DNA of 64,000 bases from Melastoma dodecandrum (GCA_029817715.1 JARUPY010000229.1:310001-374000), one strand, 5' to 3'. Shown: positions 43,653-56,497, numbered from the stretch's first letter. The notes: a model not told the origin generated them from the letters alone. Program-made: numbers and translations.

Positions 43653-45850
43653 TGTTGAACTTACGACCTTCGAAATCCTGAAATCATCGAGGATTGGATT
43701 AACTCTAACGACCATGAACTTGCTAAAAAATTTGAGGATATAAAAAGAACTCTCTCTAACTTATAATTCTCTTATTAATACTTGGAGACTTGTTACAAAA
43801 TGAGGGGAATCCATCCTTATTTAAAGTTGGGACAACTTATATTTTTTAGTCCAAAATGTGTGAAAAGTACCATTATCTACATATTCTTGATTTTAGAAAA
43901 ATATCTAGATATTTAGAATTGCCTAGATTTTTCTAAAGAAATAAATAGAGTTTAAGAAAAATTTAGACAAACTAATTAGAAACCAGCGAGAGAGGAGTTG
44001 ATATTCTAGCACTGTCCCCTCAACACCGACTTACTCGTTTGTCGTATCGAGTTGTCCTCAAATCTCCTCAAGCTTTCTTGCGTTAGTCCTTTGGTGAAGA
44101 TATACATCAAATGTTCTTTTGTACCGATATGTTGCTGCACGATCTCTCCTATCATCACATTTTCTCTCTATCTTATACCCAATGAAGATGCAGTTGGTCG
44201 TCTTTTTGTCGAATTTGTTTTGCAAGTGGTTGGGGATGACCACATAGCAAACACACCCGAAGACGCGGAAGTGGCTTATTGTAGGCTTCATCTTTCATAA
44301 TTACTCAAGTGGTGCTTGAAGTGTAGAAGAGCTTGTGGTAGTCTGTTAGCTATATCTACAGTCATCCCTATGCACTCTGCTAAATATCTTCCTAGGACAT
44401 TTATGGCGTGTAGCATCTACATAATTCTACAAGATGCTTATTCTTTCTTTATGCAACACTATTATGTTGTGGCTTGTAGGGGTATGTCAACTGTCTTCTT
44501 ATCTTGCACTCCTTGAGATATTCCTTGAACTTCTCGAGAGATGTTTCAAGATTCAACTCTTATTCGGACTTGTCTCTATCTTTAGTTGGACGTGGTAGCA
44601 TTTCCTTCCATTTTCTTCTTCTTGGACTAGCAGTCTCTTAAATAATGTCTCTGCTTGCCACATTTAAAACATTATTCATTCTTCCGTTGGGTTAGCTTGT
44701 CCGGTCTCTTCTGTTGTTATCACCGATTGGGATGATAATATCGTCTATCATCTCTACAGCTTAGTGGGAGTCTTCTCTCCTCAAACCTCTTATTGTAATA
44801 TAACTTCTTCCCTTATTACTATGTTTCTTCTTCATTTTTAAAGATATGTTTGCCAATTATCTTGCTAGTGTTTCCCAATTAGCCAACGAAATTTCTGGCC
44901 ATTTTGCACCCCCGTAATAAGGCATTTACATTCGGGCTTCCATCCATGAATAATAATTTTCCTTGTCTCATCATCACTAATCTTGGATCTCACTCTGAAA
45001 TCTCTCGGAAAATAAATTTTAATTAAATGAAAGGCTAATTAATTCATTATTATCCTTGTATAATTGCAGATTATTCTTCAGCAACTGGAGCCTTATATAA
45101 TTTTCTTGGATGACCTAGTTGGTAAAATATCTCAGGCATCCTTCGGCATAGTGGCGTATCTTATATGCTCTAGCATCTCATCCTCTATGGTGTGGTCCTT
45201 ATGGCGAACATAGTCTTCCCAGCCTTAACTCGTCATTTTCATAGTCGGACAACTTACTCATCTATTGGGGTCATCTCACTTCCGACAATTATTTCTTTGA
45301 GATATTGGCCTTTGAGATAGGATTCCATACACGTCTTTCGTATACTAAAATTTGATTGTTCAATTTCTTCAGCATTCCGACGGTGTTGAATTTTGTCATA
45401 TCAAACTCGACTTCTAAAAGCGCCGCTTGGTCCCCACCTATGTCTGTCACAATCCCGAATTGCACCTTATTCGGCAAAATTCATGACAAACTTCGGCTCT
45501 GACCGACCCACTCTGATAACAAATGTTGAATTCATGATCTTCAAATCCTTGACTTATTAGTCATCGAGGGTCAGTCTAACTCTAACCACCAATGAACTTA
45601 GAAGGAAAGACTAAGAGAAATTTGAGTAGACGAGAAGAACTAGAAGAACTCTCTAACTTATATTTATATTATTAGTATTTGAAAAATTATTACAAAATAA
45701 GGGGAACATACTTTATAGTTAGGACCATTGGATTGTAGTCCAAAATATGTGACAAACATAAAAAAATATTTAGTAAAAATATTTAGATAGTTTAGATTAT
45801 AGAGAAATTTTTTTAGAGAAGTGTTGACGATAACATCACATCCAACTCTT
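43653..45850 (-). mobile_element. Old, small Ty1/copia remnant
   Basis: Two related blocks about 1.87 kb apart (starting at 43653 and 45524) share TGTTGAA, ATCATCGAGG/TCATCGAGGG, TCTAACTTATA and TAGTCCAAAATRTGTGA. They look like diverged LTRs. Next to the right block is ACTCTGATAAC (45509-45520), the complement of a TTATCAGAGT primer-binding site close to that of other copia elements. Between them only a short internal region remains, with gag-like (about 44900-45410) and integrase-end (44291-44058) remnants. All coding parts are broken. Confidence 0.7.
44058..44291 (-). pseudogene. copia integrase C-terminal remnant
   Basis: The minus-strand frame has KPTISHFRVFGCVCYVVIPN, then NHLQNKFDKKTTNCIFIGYK, the well-known region after the integrase core in plant Ty1/copia polyproteins. 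The frame then runs into unrelated sequence. Protease, RT and RNase H were not found nearby. Confidence 0.8.
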
Positions 45851-45994
45851 CCACCTCCTTTCCCTCACCGTAAATCTCCACAAGTACTAGCCGAATTCAA
45901 CTGGGAAATGAAAAGTTCAACACTCTCTCAGCAATGTCCAAATAATTTTTTCTAGTTCCCAGACAAGAGAGTCGATCAGATAAAACTCTGGGAC

Positions 45995-46680
45995 CTAACT
46001 AGAGTAAAAATGAGTCGAACTGATACCGAACTCTTCTAGGCTCGAACTCGGCTCGATAACAGAAATGCAAAGTCGAATTCGGCATGAGCTCGATCAAACT
46101 CAAAAAACTGAAGCTCGAGCTCGATTTGGTCTAGTTTTAGGGAGCTCGTGCTCGGCTCGAATATAGGTCGACGATAAACTCAAATGGATAACTCGAACTC
46201 GGCTCGAATATAGACTCGATAGAATCGGCTCGTTGGAACGGCAGAGGTGGACGCAAGCGCACGTGGGAAGGAGGTGACGGACGCAGGCGCATGTGGGGAA
46301 GGAGGAAGGAGGAGGCGAACGTCGAGAAGGGGAAGGCCGATGCAAAGGCGAACTTGCCTAAGGATAAGGCTGACACGATGAAGGAGACGAATGAGGACGT
46401 GTTCAGGCAGAGGAGGCGGAGTGGAGGGATGGCTGCCCTAGCCCTAATACTAGAATGTTTTTTTAATTCAATTTAGTCCACATATTTAAATTTACTTACA
46501 AATTAGCCCAAAATATCAATATTTATTATTAAAATTATTAATATTTATTATATAATCTAATACTCACGAGCGGCTCGTTTTGTTAACGAGCCGGCTCGTG
46601 CTCAGCTCGAGTAAAGTTGAGCTCGAACCGAACTTTGACCAAGTCAACCCGTGAGGGGTTTGATTCGTTTTCACCCGTGT
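45995..46680. repeat. GCTCGA/GAGCTCG-rich repeat region
   Basis: Variants of CTCGGCTCGA, GAGCTCG and GGCTCGT recur on both strands at the two ends (45995-46220 and 46568-46640), with a G/A-rich middle between them. The inverted arrangement suggests a small non-autonomous transposable element. I could not find clean ends. Confidence 0.4.
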
Positions 46681-47332
46681 ACTTAAAAATTTCTATTTTA
46701 TGACCATTTTATCAAATTTTGTAAAAATAATTCATCATCCGGTAATATCCTTAAATTCTCAGCCAACCCCTACAACTCTCGCGTATCCTGATTTTTCATA
46801 TCCCCCCGTAAGAAAACAAAAACTTGAAAGAAATAATCTCATCCTCTTGCTCGTGAGAATTTATCTCATCAAATAAGTGTTCTTAAAAATTAAAAAAAAA
46901 AGATCAAAAAATGTGTCATGCAAAAGATTTCCAAGGGTAACATTTTTGTCTAGGTTGATTTATTTGTTCGAAGTTCTCTTCTCCCGTCTATGTTGATAGA
47001 TAAAGCTAACCTTTTGGACTATAGCCAGATAAAATAAAATCAAGACCCACCAAAACCCCTTCTTATTTGTCCGACTCATGTTCGACATACTGGTGACGCC
47101 ACGATATTAAATTTACGGACACACAAAAGTTGCAATAATGTAGTCCCACCTACTCTTAAGTGCCAAAATTTGATGACCGCCAATTTGTCTTAAACGAAGT
47201 GTGATTGTGTACTTAATATTTTGACTATATATACACATATGGGTCGACGTCCCATCTAATAATTGAAGTTGCAACCTGAGGTGGTTGTTCAAACCTGTCC
47301 ATAAAATTAAACAAAATGAAAGGGCAGTAAAG
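46681..47332. other. AT-rich intergenic DNA
   Basis: I see no gene or recognisable repeat. It ends at the target site of the long-LTR copia element. Confidence 0.5.
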
Positions 47333-47337
47333 TAATA

Positions 47338-49611
47338 TGTTAATATGATTTCGATGATTCCAAACAGAAGGTAAGTTTCTGCTATGTAGAAGGTAAGCTT
47401 CTATTACTCCGTAGAAGGTTAACCTATATGGACAATCTGATTCGTACCTTAAGTCATCTAATCATTACCACGAATTATTTAAATTAATCATTTGATTATT
47501 TAAATACATTCATATCGTATTTTATGTTAATTAAAATGATTTTAAATCATTTTGATTACGATTTATTTCCATGTGAGTCGATCTACTCTCCTTAAGGGAA
47601 GAAATCACTTTATATATGGAAAGCACTCATGCAAGGTTCTGCTGATTGATCTGGAACTATCCAACGGTCAACTAATTCTTCCTCTTGCATCTAAATACGT
47701 CCGAATTCTTTATGAATCATGGCAAAGGACAACCCATCTGAATATGAACGCACCCTACACGTGTCAGTATCTAGAAGGTCTGCCAACCAATTATGGAAAC
47801 CAACATTATCTGATTTCCATTTATAGAAGCCTGACAGATATTATCTTTCTAAATCTTCTACAAGCTCTATCTCTTAGGATCGTGAACACAATCATGACCA
47901 GATGACGCAATTGATCTTTAAGTGACACAGAGCATCTATCCCAATGGGGAAATGTTTTATATAACTGATATTTTGTTTCCTTATTTTGCAGAAACTTTTG
48001 TCAGCTACTGTACCTTCTGTAAATATGTTATTTGTATTTTGTATAAGATAGGATTATTTGTTAGATAGACATGCAGAGGACTTACGTGTAGAGTGAGTGT
48101 ATTGTAGCCTGAGAGACTTGTGAGTTTTTGTTCTCACTGAGCATTCGGTTGCAGAAGGCTGGTGCCTAAGGTACAAGCTCAACCGGACGCGAGTGAGGTG
48201 GTGAAGGATCTGGCAGCACCGTGGCGTGGCAGACGTGCATCAGGCTTATGGAGAAGTCGGCTTGTATACTTGCCAGGGCAGTGAGCAGAAGAAGGGCTGT
48301 GTCTGGAGGAATCTGGTGAGGTACTGCTATTAGTTGTTTTGTAACTGGTTTGCTCGTGTGTGCAAATAGCAGGTATCCGGGGTTTGTAAGCTGTGCCGGG
48401 CGTGGGGGAGGTCGCGAAGGATCTGGCTGCACTGTGGCGTGGCGGACGTGCATCAAGCTTAGAGAGAAGTCGGGGTGTATACGTGCCAGGGCAGTGAACA
48501 GAAGAAGGGCCGCATTTGGGAGATTCACAATGAGGCATTGACATTTGTGTTTTTGCAGAAGGAAAGTACCTGCTGCAGGCTTTGGAGAAGTCCCGCGAGT
48601 GCTGTCTACTTCTTGAAGTCTTGATGAGAAGCCAAGCATCGGGGATGCCTTGGAGAGGAGCCAAGCAGGTCGTGGAACTGCTGGAGGGAAAATCCACCAT
48701 CTGAAGGGGCTGTCTGCCTGCATAGTGCCGCTACGTGCTTGCATGGAGCTGCAACCACAAGGATTGTGGAGTTAGTCACAGATCTCTGTGCACGACCCAA
48801 AGGTTTATTGATCACAACCCATCGGGTTTCCGTGAGTAGAAAAGGCAAGGGGCTATCTACATCATCTTCTATACTACAAAAGTGTCTCAGTATCTTCTGC
48901 TAGAACATTCTTTGAGGAAAATCCGAAGGGCTATCTACAATACCCTCTGCATTAGTGTTACATTTCTTCTGTCAGTCTTGTATTCACTATAAGTGTTCAA
49001 TAGTAAATTCCATCCTATAAGGGTGAAGAGTGGAGTAGGCAATTGCCGAACCACTATAAACCTTATATGTCTCATTTGCTTTCTGCGCAAACAGTTATAT
49101 CACTGAGCATTCAGCTAAAACCTAAATAGTAAAGGAAATTAACAGACACAACGCGAACATCTGAGCAGAGACTCCAAAGGTTCTGCATGAAACATCTTAC
49201 GCTACAGAAACCAATAAGGTTCTAGAGTTCTTTCTAACGATCTAGCTCTCATAGATCATCTCTTCGTAGTGCAGAAACCTACAGGTTCTGTGACAACCTT
49301 CTGCTACTACAAGTATCTTTCATATCTTGGAGTAGACTTTGCTGATCACGGTTAAGGTGGTCAGATCTGTAGAACTTGATAGCAGAAGCATCAACCTTCT
49401 GCTACTGCATAAACCTTATCACGACTGTGGAGTCATATTTTAGATCAGACTTTGGCTGGTAGATATCTCATCATGCAATTCACTTCGGGATCTGCTGTGT
49501 ACAAGTGTTTTCTAACCTACAGAAACCTAACCTTTCACTGTTGGGTTTTATTAGTTGTAAAAAGGCTATTGCACTAATTCACCTCCTCTTAGTCTCATTG
49601 TTACACCAACA
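47338..49611 (+). repeat. 5' LTR of the copia element
   Basis: The 2,274-bp segment starts TGTTAATATG and ends TTACACCAACA. Inside, a ~170-bp unit containing GGCGGACGTGCATCA and CCAGGGCAGTGA(G/A)CAGAAGAAG is present twice in tandem (about 48180-48310 and 48395-48525). Further on are repeated GAAGGGCTATCTACA blocks (48850, 48925) and a C/T-rich 3' part. The primer-binding site follows at once. Confidence 0.93.
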
Positions 49612-49878
49612 ATTGGTATCAGAGCAGGTTCAACGAAAGCTTTTAGCTTGTTGAGATCCTACAGAAAGTCTAACTTTTGTGTGCTCTCTGACCATTATCA
49701 TTTTGTTGTTTTCTACAGAAGCTTTGTTCCCATTAGAAACCAACAATTGGTATCAGAGCCCAACTCAATGTACTCCTAATAGCTAGTTGAGGAACGATCT
49801 TCACTCTACAGAAGCTTTCAGCTCTTCGAGTTTCTACATAAAGTCTGTAGAAGCTCTAGGCTTTGCCAAAACTTAACA

Positions 49879-50835
49879 ATGGCTGACTTTGGTGGACGAC
49901 CACAATTGGGTAATCCTCCCAAATTCGATGGCCAAAACTTCTCTTACTAGAGAACCTTAATGAGATCTTACAAGGAAGCGATTGATGAGGAAATGTTGAA
50001 CATTGTTGAAAATGGTCTACTCTCTACACCAATCGAAAATCGAGTAGACTCATAAGGACGTCCTACTAGAGCATTTCAAAGACTTACGGGACTCAACTCA
50101 CTGGCAAAGTATCTGCTATTTAATGCGATGGCGCCGAGTGAGTTTGCAAAAATTTCGACGTGTAATACTACACAAGAAATCATGGAGAAGCTTGTCACCA
50201 TGTATGTTGGGATAATTCATATCCGTGAAACAAAGATGAACAGAGAACTTCTCTATGAAACGTGATGAAACTGTTCAACAGATGTATGAGACGCTAACCC
50301 TTCTGGTAAATGCCCTAGCACATCTTGGAAAGTCATTCACAAATGGAGAATTGATGAGAAAGGTTCTACGAACCTTGCCCAGATCTTGGGAAGCCAAGAA
50401 AACGACTATAGAGGAAGCAAGGGATCTCACTACTCTCCCTCTGCAACAATTTATGAGTTCCTTGATGCTAATGAGATTGAGAAATCATCTTGTCCGGACA
50501 TCAAACCTGTCTCTATGGCTTTTAAAGCTGCAAGAGAAATAACATAAGCTCCTGATGATGATACAGAAGCTGAAGCAGAAACGGATGATGAACTTGCGAT
50601 GATTGCAAAGCAACTTCTCAAGTTCGCCTCCAAACGCCGGTTCAACAAGAACAAAAGCGAAAGGAAAAGACATTCTAAGCAACCAGAACTAAGGTGCTTT
50701 GAATACAATAAGAAGGGTAATATAAAGATTGATTGTCCTCTTCTTTGGGAGAAGGAACAACCTTCTGCTCCCAATAAGAGTAAGAGAGCTATGCTTGCCT
50801 GGGAAGAAAGTGATCATTCTGATGATGAGCAATAA
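49879..50835 (+). pseudogene. copia gag remnant
   Basis: The gene begins at ATG 49879 (MADFGGRPQLGNPPKFDGQN) and meets a TAG after about 22 codons. It goes on through a frameshift near 50260 into TLLVNALAHLGKSFTNGELM and LRTLPRSWEAKKTTIEEARD, both typical of copia gag. The nucleic-acid-binding knuckle is damaged: CFEYNKKGNIKIDC has Tyr for the second Cys and Asn for the His. It cannot make working Gag. Confidence 0.85.
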
Positions 50836-50913
50836 CAAGTACTTGTCTGTTCTATTACTCGTACAGAATTAAATCACACAACAGAAGAATCACTTTGTCT
50901 AAGGATAGAAGAT

Positions 50914-51381
50914 ATGGAAAATGAGTGGTATCTGGACAATGGTTGCTCTAAGCACATGACTAGTGATCCCTCAAACTTTTCCAACCTCACATTGCAAAAC
51001 AGAGGTTTTGTAAGCTTTGGAGACAACAACAAAGGTTTTGTAATTGGAACTATATTTGTTGGTAATCGTGAAACTATGGTTATTGAAGACGTTCTGCTGG
51101 TGACAAAACTGAAGCTTAACCTACTGAGCATTAGCCAGCTATGTGATAAAGGGTATATTATTACCTTTAATAAAGATTCTTGTTCTGGGATGCTAGATAA
51201 TAAAGTTTGCTTTATTAGCAAACCCAGAAGGAATATTTATTCTTTATCACCTAACAGTTTCTGTAATACAGAAAACTGTCTTCTGTCTGTCAAAGATGAG
51301 AGTTATCTTTGGCATAGAAAGTTAGGTCATACCAACTTTCGATTGCTATCCAAGCTTGCTTCAATGAATTTGGTGAAATGA
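50914..51381 (+). pseudogene. copia protease and pre-integrase region
   Basis: The frame starts with EWYLDNGCSKHMTSDPSNFS, the aspartic protease site of Ty1/copia elements, here D-N-G rather than the usual D-S-G. It continues through the pre-integrase segment YLWHRKLGHTNFRLLSKLAS, whose HxxxH is half of the integrase zinc finger. It ends at a TGA (51379-51381) where the chain should continue to the CxxC. Confidence 0.88.
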
Positions 51382-52225
51382 CTTCCTAACACCAAATTTG
51401 AGCATGAAAGCTTCTGTGAAGCTTGTTCTCTTGTTAAGTAAACCAAAAACTTATTCAAACCTAAGAATGAAGTTTCTACAACTAAACCTTTGGTCCTTCT
51501 GCACATGGATCTTTTTGGTCCAGCCAGAGTTCAAAGTGTTGGAGGAAAAATGTATTGCCTTGTAATAGTTGATGACTACATTCAGTTTACCTTGGTTAAA
51601 TTCCTCGCCCACAAAAGCGATGCTTTCGAGGCTTTCCAAAACTTAGCTAAACTTCTGCAGAATGAGATCAACTCTTCTATAAAAGCTATAAGGACAAATC
51701 ATGGTACAAAGTTTGAAAACCATGATTTTGAAACCTTCTGTAGCAAAATGGTGTTGATCAAGCTTATTCTGCTACCTATACTCCTCAACAAAATGGTGTT
51801 GCTGATGGGAAAAACAGAGCTCTAATAGACTTGGCAAGGACCATGATCTGTGAGAGTAAGGTTCCACAAAACCTTTGGGCAAAAGCTGTGAATACCGCTT
51901 GGTATATATGCAATAAGGTACTTATTAGACTTTCAGGGAGAGAAAACCAAACATTTCCTACTTTCATCCACTTGAAAGTGTTTGCTATATATTGAGACAT
52001 TCTAAGAATAATCTGGGAAAGTTTGATGCTAAGTCGAATGAAGGAATCTTTCTTGGATACTCTATGACTAGCAAAGCTTATCGAGTCCTTAATAAAAGGA
52101 CATCTAAAATTGAAGAGTCTATCAACATTAAAATTGATGACTCATTCAACAAAACAGAAGATACTGCGGAACCTGTAGTGTCTCTGGAACCCGCAAAAGA
52201 TATAGTTTCTGCAGATAAACCTTAA
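51382..52225 (+). pseudogene. copia integrase remnant
   Basis: Pieces in changing frames follow the integrase core: CEACSLVK, LLHMDLFGPARVQSVGGKMY (first catalytic Asp), LVIVDDYIQFTLVKFL (second Asp context), IKAIRTNHGTKFENHDF and, from 51992, KSNEGIFLGYSMTSKAYRV. A TAA at about 51439 and frameshifts around 51740 and 51960 break the chain. Confidence 0.85.
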
Positions 52226-52601
52226 GTAGAAGGTAATAAGGACGAACATATTTCTGTCCCAAATTTCAGCAATGGATTTGAGGGATTTAATGTTGATCCA
52301 TCTAGAGAGGCTTCTACCTTTAATATAGAAAATCAACATTCAAAATTAAATGTTCCACCCTTATACAAACGAAGGCATCCTATTAACCAAGTTATTGGAA
52401 ACATCAACAGTGGCATTCAGTTACGACTTTCTGTTAATGACTTTCGCCAACATTCTGCGTTCTTATCTCAAACCGAGCCAGATGGCATTGATGATGCTCT
52501 TAGTGATTCAAATTGGATTCTTGCAATGCAAGAAGAGTTAAATCAGTTTGAGAGGAACAAAGTGTGAACACTCGTTCCATGTCTTGATAATCGTTCCGTG
52601 A

Positions 52602-53240
52602 TTGGAACAAATAGGCCTTCGAAACAAACTAAATGAATTAGGCGATGTTCGAAACAAAGCAAGACTCGTTGCCAAAGGATATTCCCAAGAAGAGGGAATA
52701 GACTTCGACGAGATGCTTGCTCCTATAGCACGTTCAGAGGCTATAAGGCTTCTGCTAGCCTATGTCTTTTACAAAAACTTTAAGTTGTATCAAATGGATG
52801 TGAAGAGTGCCTTTCTTAATGGTGAAATTAAAGAGGAGGTATACGTTGAGCAACCTCCTAGATTGGATGATCCAAAGCACATAAAACACGTCTATAAGCT
52901 CTCAAAGGCATTATATGAGCTTAAACAAGAACCAAGAGCCTTGTATGAGAAGCTCAGCTCCTTTCTGCTAGAAAAGGGCTACGGAAGAGTTCGTGTAGAT
53001 ACTATACTCTTCCTCAAAAATAAAAACAATCATCTTATGGTGGTCCAGATTTATGTTGATGACATAATCTTTGGATCAACTGATGATAAGCTCTACAAAG
53101 AGTGTGTAGAACTCATGACAAGTGAGTTTGAAATGAGCATGATGGGAGAACTTACGTTCTTTTTCGGATTGCAAATTCAACAAACTGCAGAAGGTAGCTT
53201 TCTACATCAAGAAAAGTACATTAAACAGCTTCTGAAATGA
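52602..53240 (+). pseudogene. copia reverse transcriptase remnant, RNase H absent
   Basis: The 212-codon frame has [39 protein letters not shown], the catalytic [13 protein letters not shown] and [14 protein letters not shown]. It ends at a TGA right where copia proteins go on into the connection and RNase H. Only about 70 bp separate the stop from the purine tract, so the RNase H has been deleted. The upstream RT start is blurred by stops (52230-52600). Confidence 0.9.
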
Positions 53241-53310
53241 TTTGGCCTAGATGGCACAAAATATTTCTCTCAATTATTGATAGTTTTGTCATCATAAAAA
53301 AGGGGGAGAT

Positions 53311-55651
53311 TGTTAATATGGTTTTGATGATGCCATACAGAAGGTAAGCTTCTGCTGTGCAGAAGGTAAGCTTCTACTATTTTGCAGAAGGTTAACCTAC
53401 AGGGACAGTTAGATTCGTACCTTCTGTCATGTAATCATTACCACGATTTATTTAAATTAATCATCTAATTATTTAAATACATTCATATGGAACTCTATGT
53501 TAATTGTAATGGTTTTAAATCATTTTGATTACAATTTATTTCCATGTGACTTGATGTACTCTCCTTAAGGGAAGAAATCACTCTAGAAATGGAAAGAAAT
53601 GATGCAAGGTTCTGTTGATTGATCTGGAATTATCCAACGGTAAATTAATCCTTCGTCTTGTATCTAAATATGTCCAGATTCTTTATGAATCATGGCAAAG
53701 GATAACCCATCTGAATATGGACGCACCCCACTAGTGTCAGTATCTAGAAGGTCTGCCAACCATTTATGGAAACCAAGATTATCTGATTCCCATTTATAGA
53801 AGCCTGAAGGATATTTTCTGTTTGAATCTTTTGCAAGCCCTGTCTCTTAGGATCGTGAACACAATCATGACCAGATGGCATGATTCTTGTTTAAGTGATA
53901 CGAAGCATCTCTCCCAATAGGTGAATGTTTTATATAGCTGATATTTTATTTCCTTGTTTTGCAGAAACTTTCGTCAACTACTATGCCTTTTGTAAATATA
54001 TTATTTGTATTTTGTATAAGATATGATCATTTGTTAGATAGAAATGCAGAGGACTTACGTGTAGAGTGAGTGTATTATAGCATGAGAGACCTGTGAGTTT
54101 CTTTTTCTCTTTGGGGTTGAGCATTCGGTTGCAGAAGGCTGGTTCCTAGGGTATAAGCTAGACCGGACGTGAGTGAGGTCGTGTAGGATCTGGCTGCACT
54201 ATTGCATGGCGGACGTGCATCAGGCTTAGGGAGAAGTCGGAGTGTATATGTGCCGGGGCAGTGAGCAGAAGAAGGGTCACATATGGAGGAATCTGGTGAG
54301 GTACTGGTATTGGTTGTTTTATAACTGGCTTGCTCATATGTGTAGAAAGTTGGTGTCCAGGGTGTAAGTTGTGCCGGGCATGAGTGAGGTTGCGAAGGAT
54401 CTTACTGCACTGTGGAGGGGCGGACGTGCATCAGGCTTAGGGAGAAGTCGGGGTGTATACCTGCTAGGACAGTGAGCAGAAGAAGGGCCGCGTCTGGGAA
54501 ATTCACGGTGATGCATTAATACTTATGTTTTTGTAGAAGGGAAGTATCCCTGCTGCAGGTTTTGGAGAAGTCCTACGGGTGCTGTCTGCTTCTAGAAGTC
54601 TTGGTGAGGAGCCAAGCATCGGGGGAAGCCTTGCTGAGGAGCCAAGCAGGTCGTGAAACCACCAGAGGGAAAATCCACCCTTGGACAGGGGGCCTGTCTG
54701 GGCCGCTTCGTGCTTGTGTGGAGCTGCCACGTTCTACAGAATCCCAACAACAGGGATTGTGGAGTTAGTCACTGTCTTCAGTGCAGAAACTCAACAAGAG
54801 AGTTCTTGGAGTTAGTCACATACCTCTGTGCACGACCCAAAGGGTTATTTATCACAACCCAACGGGTTTCTTTGAGTAGAAAAGCCGAAGGGCTATCTAC
54901 ATCATCTTTTATATTACAGAAGTATCTCAGTACCTTCTGTTAGAACATCCTTTATGGAAAAGCCGAAGAGCTATCTACAATACCCACTACATGAGTGTTT
55001 TATTTCTTGTCTTGTATTCGATATAAGTGTTCAATAGTGAATTCCATCCTATAAGGGTGAAGAGTTGAGTAGGCAATTACCGAACCACTATAAACATTTT
55101 GCGTCTTATTTATTTTCCGCGCAAACAGTTATATCACTGAGCATTCAGCGAAAACCTAATGTGAAAAGCAAATTAACTGACACAACGCGAACGTCTGAGT
55201 AGAGACTTCAAGGGTCCTACATCAAACATCTTACGCTACAGAAACCAATCAGGTTCTGGAGTTGTTTCCAACAATCTAGCTCTCACAGATCATCTCTTGG
55301 TAGTGCAAAAAGCCTACACGGTTCTGTGACAACCTTTTGCTACTACAAGTATCTTTAAGATATTGGAGTAGACCTTGCTGATCACACTTAAGGTGGTCGG
55401 ATCTGTAGAACCTTGATAGCAGAAGCATCAACCTTCTACATCAACCTTCTCCTACTACAGAAACCTTATTAGGACTGCAATGTCACATTCTAGATCAGAC
55501 TTTGGATGGGTCGTTCTCTCATCAGGCAGTTCATTTCGGCATCTGCTGTGTACAAGGGTTTTTTAACCCACAGAAACCTAACCTTTCGCTGCTGGTGTAA
55601 AAAGGCTATTACATTAACTCACCCCTTCTTAGTGCCATTGTTACACCAACA
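53311..55651 (+). repeat. 3' LTR of the copia element
   Basis: The 2,341-bp segment follows the purine tract directly. It matches the 5' LTR throughout, with many substitutions and several indels. One indel is an extra ~50-bp unit near 54780-54825 (a second GAGTTAGTCAC block). The differences indicate an old insertion. Confidence 0.93.
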
Positions 55652-55656
55652 TAATC

Positions 55657-56497
55657 CACGACATGTTGACCCCTTTGTGCATAGGGACAGTATCATCCCC
55701 AACCAATTTTTTACACATTCACTGTCGGGGAGTAGCTGAAAGCTCGTGTGATTCGTAATGTGTGATGCGGATATATGTCCCACTGATAGTCAGAACATCC
55801 GAATGTTGCCATGGACATCCGATCGGATTTGTTGTCCATACACGACATACGAGACACATTAGTTAGTCTTGTGGATTAGATTAGGGGATCGTGTGCATAT
55901 GAGAATGGTGCCTGGTTGTTGAGAGTTGCGGATGTGAAAGATTCGTAGTTAGCGACAAGCTTGTCGTGGTTTCCTTTTTCTCATCATTATTAAAAAAATT
56001 CTGGATGTTTTTAATGGGTCGACACTCTGGTAGATGATCTTTTGTCCCATGTATTTAATGAATCATTTTCATGTCCGATATAACACCCTGAATATGATAT
56101 CTAGAATATAATTTGTTCAAACTACATAAAAATGAACTTAAATGTGATCAAAGAGTAACTTCACCCTCGACATGCATTCATACACATTTTAATACACTCA
56201 TACAGCCAGAAAAGTATTTTTCAAAAAATAAAAGTTGAAATATTTTTCAAACTCGAAATCTTAGCAGGAAGAGATAGTAGCCATTTAATGCAACCAAAAC
56301 CCATAAGAGAAGTGCCGATGTTGATTTGTGCGTTGCCTTGTATGGAAGTTTTACCATTTATACGCTTTCAATTCTGCTCAGACATTTACTTCTAACTTAA
56401 ACGAACTGAGCATAACTAAAACAAAACAATGATGAATTACGGTTGATGTAAAAAAGAACCCCTGTTATTAATGACTATGCCTTTTTCCCTTCTAATC
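55657..56497. other. Intergenic DNA between copia element and MULE-B
   Basis: I see no gene or clear repeat. CTTCTAATC at 56489-56497 is the expected left target duplication of MULE-B, but its partner lies outside the window. Confidence 0.5.

Larger units (their letters stand above)
47338..55651 (+). mobile_element. Ty1/copia element with long LTRs, internally deleted
   Basis: The element has two LTRs of about 2.3 kb (47338-49611 and 53311-55651), a primer-binding site TGGTATCAGAGC at 49614-49625 and a purine tract AAAAAAGGGGGAGA at about 53296-53309. The flanks are TAATA (47333-47337) and TAATC (55652-55656), a 5-bp duplication with one mismatch. The internal region is only 3.7 kb and reads gag, protease, integrase, RT. 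The RNase H is missing and every gene is broken. Recombination between the long LTRs would give the solo and partial LTRs seen elsewhere. Confidence 0.93.

Noticed and set aside
46291..46476. 61-codon frame as a small gene
   Set aside because: It is a biased G/A-rich reading within a repeat block; no homologue recognised.
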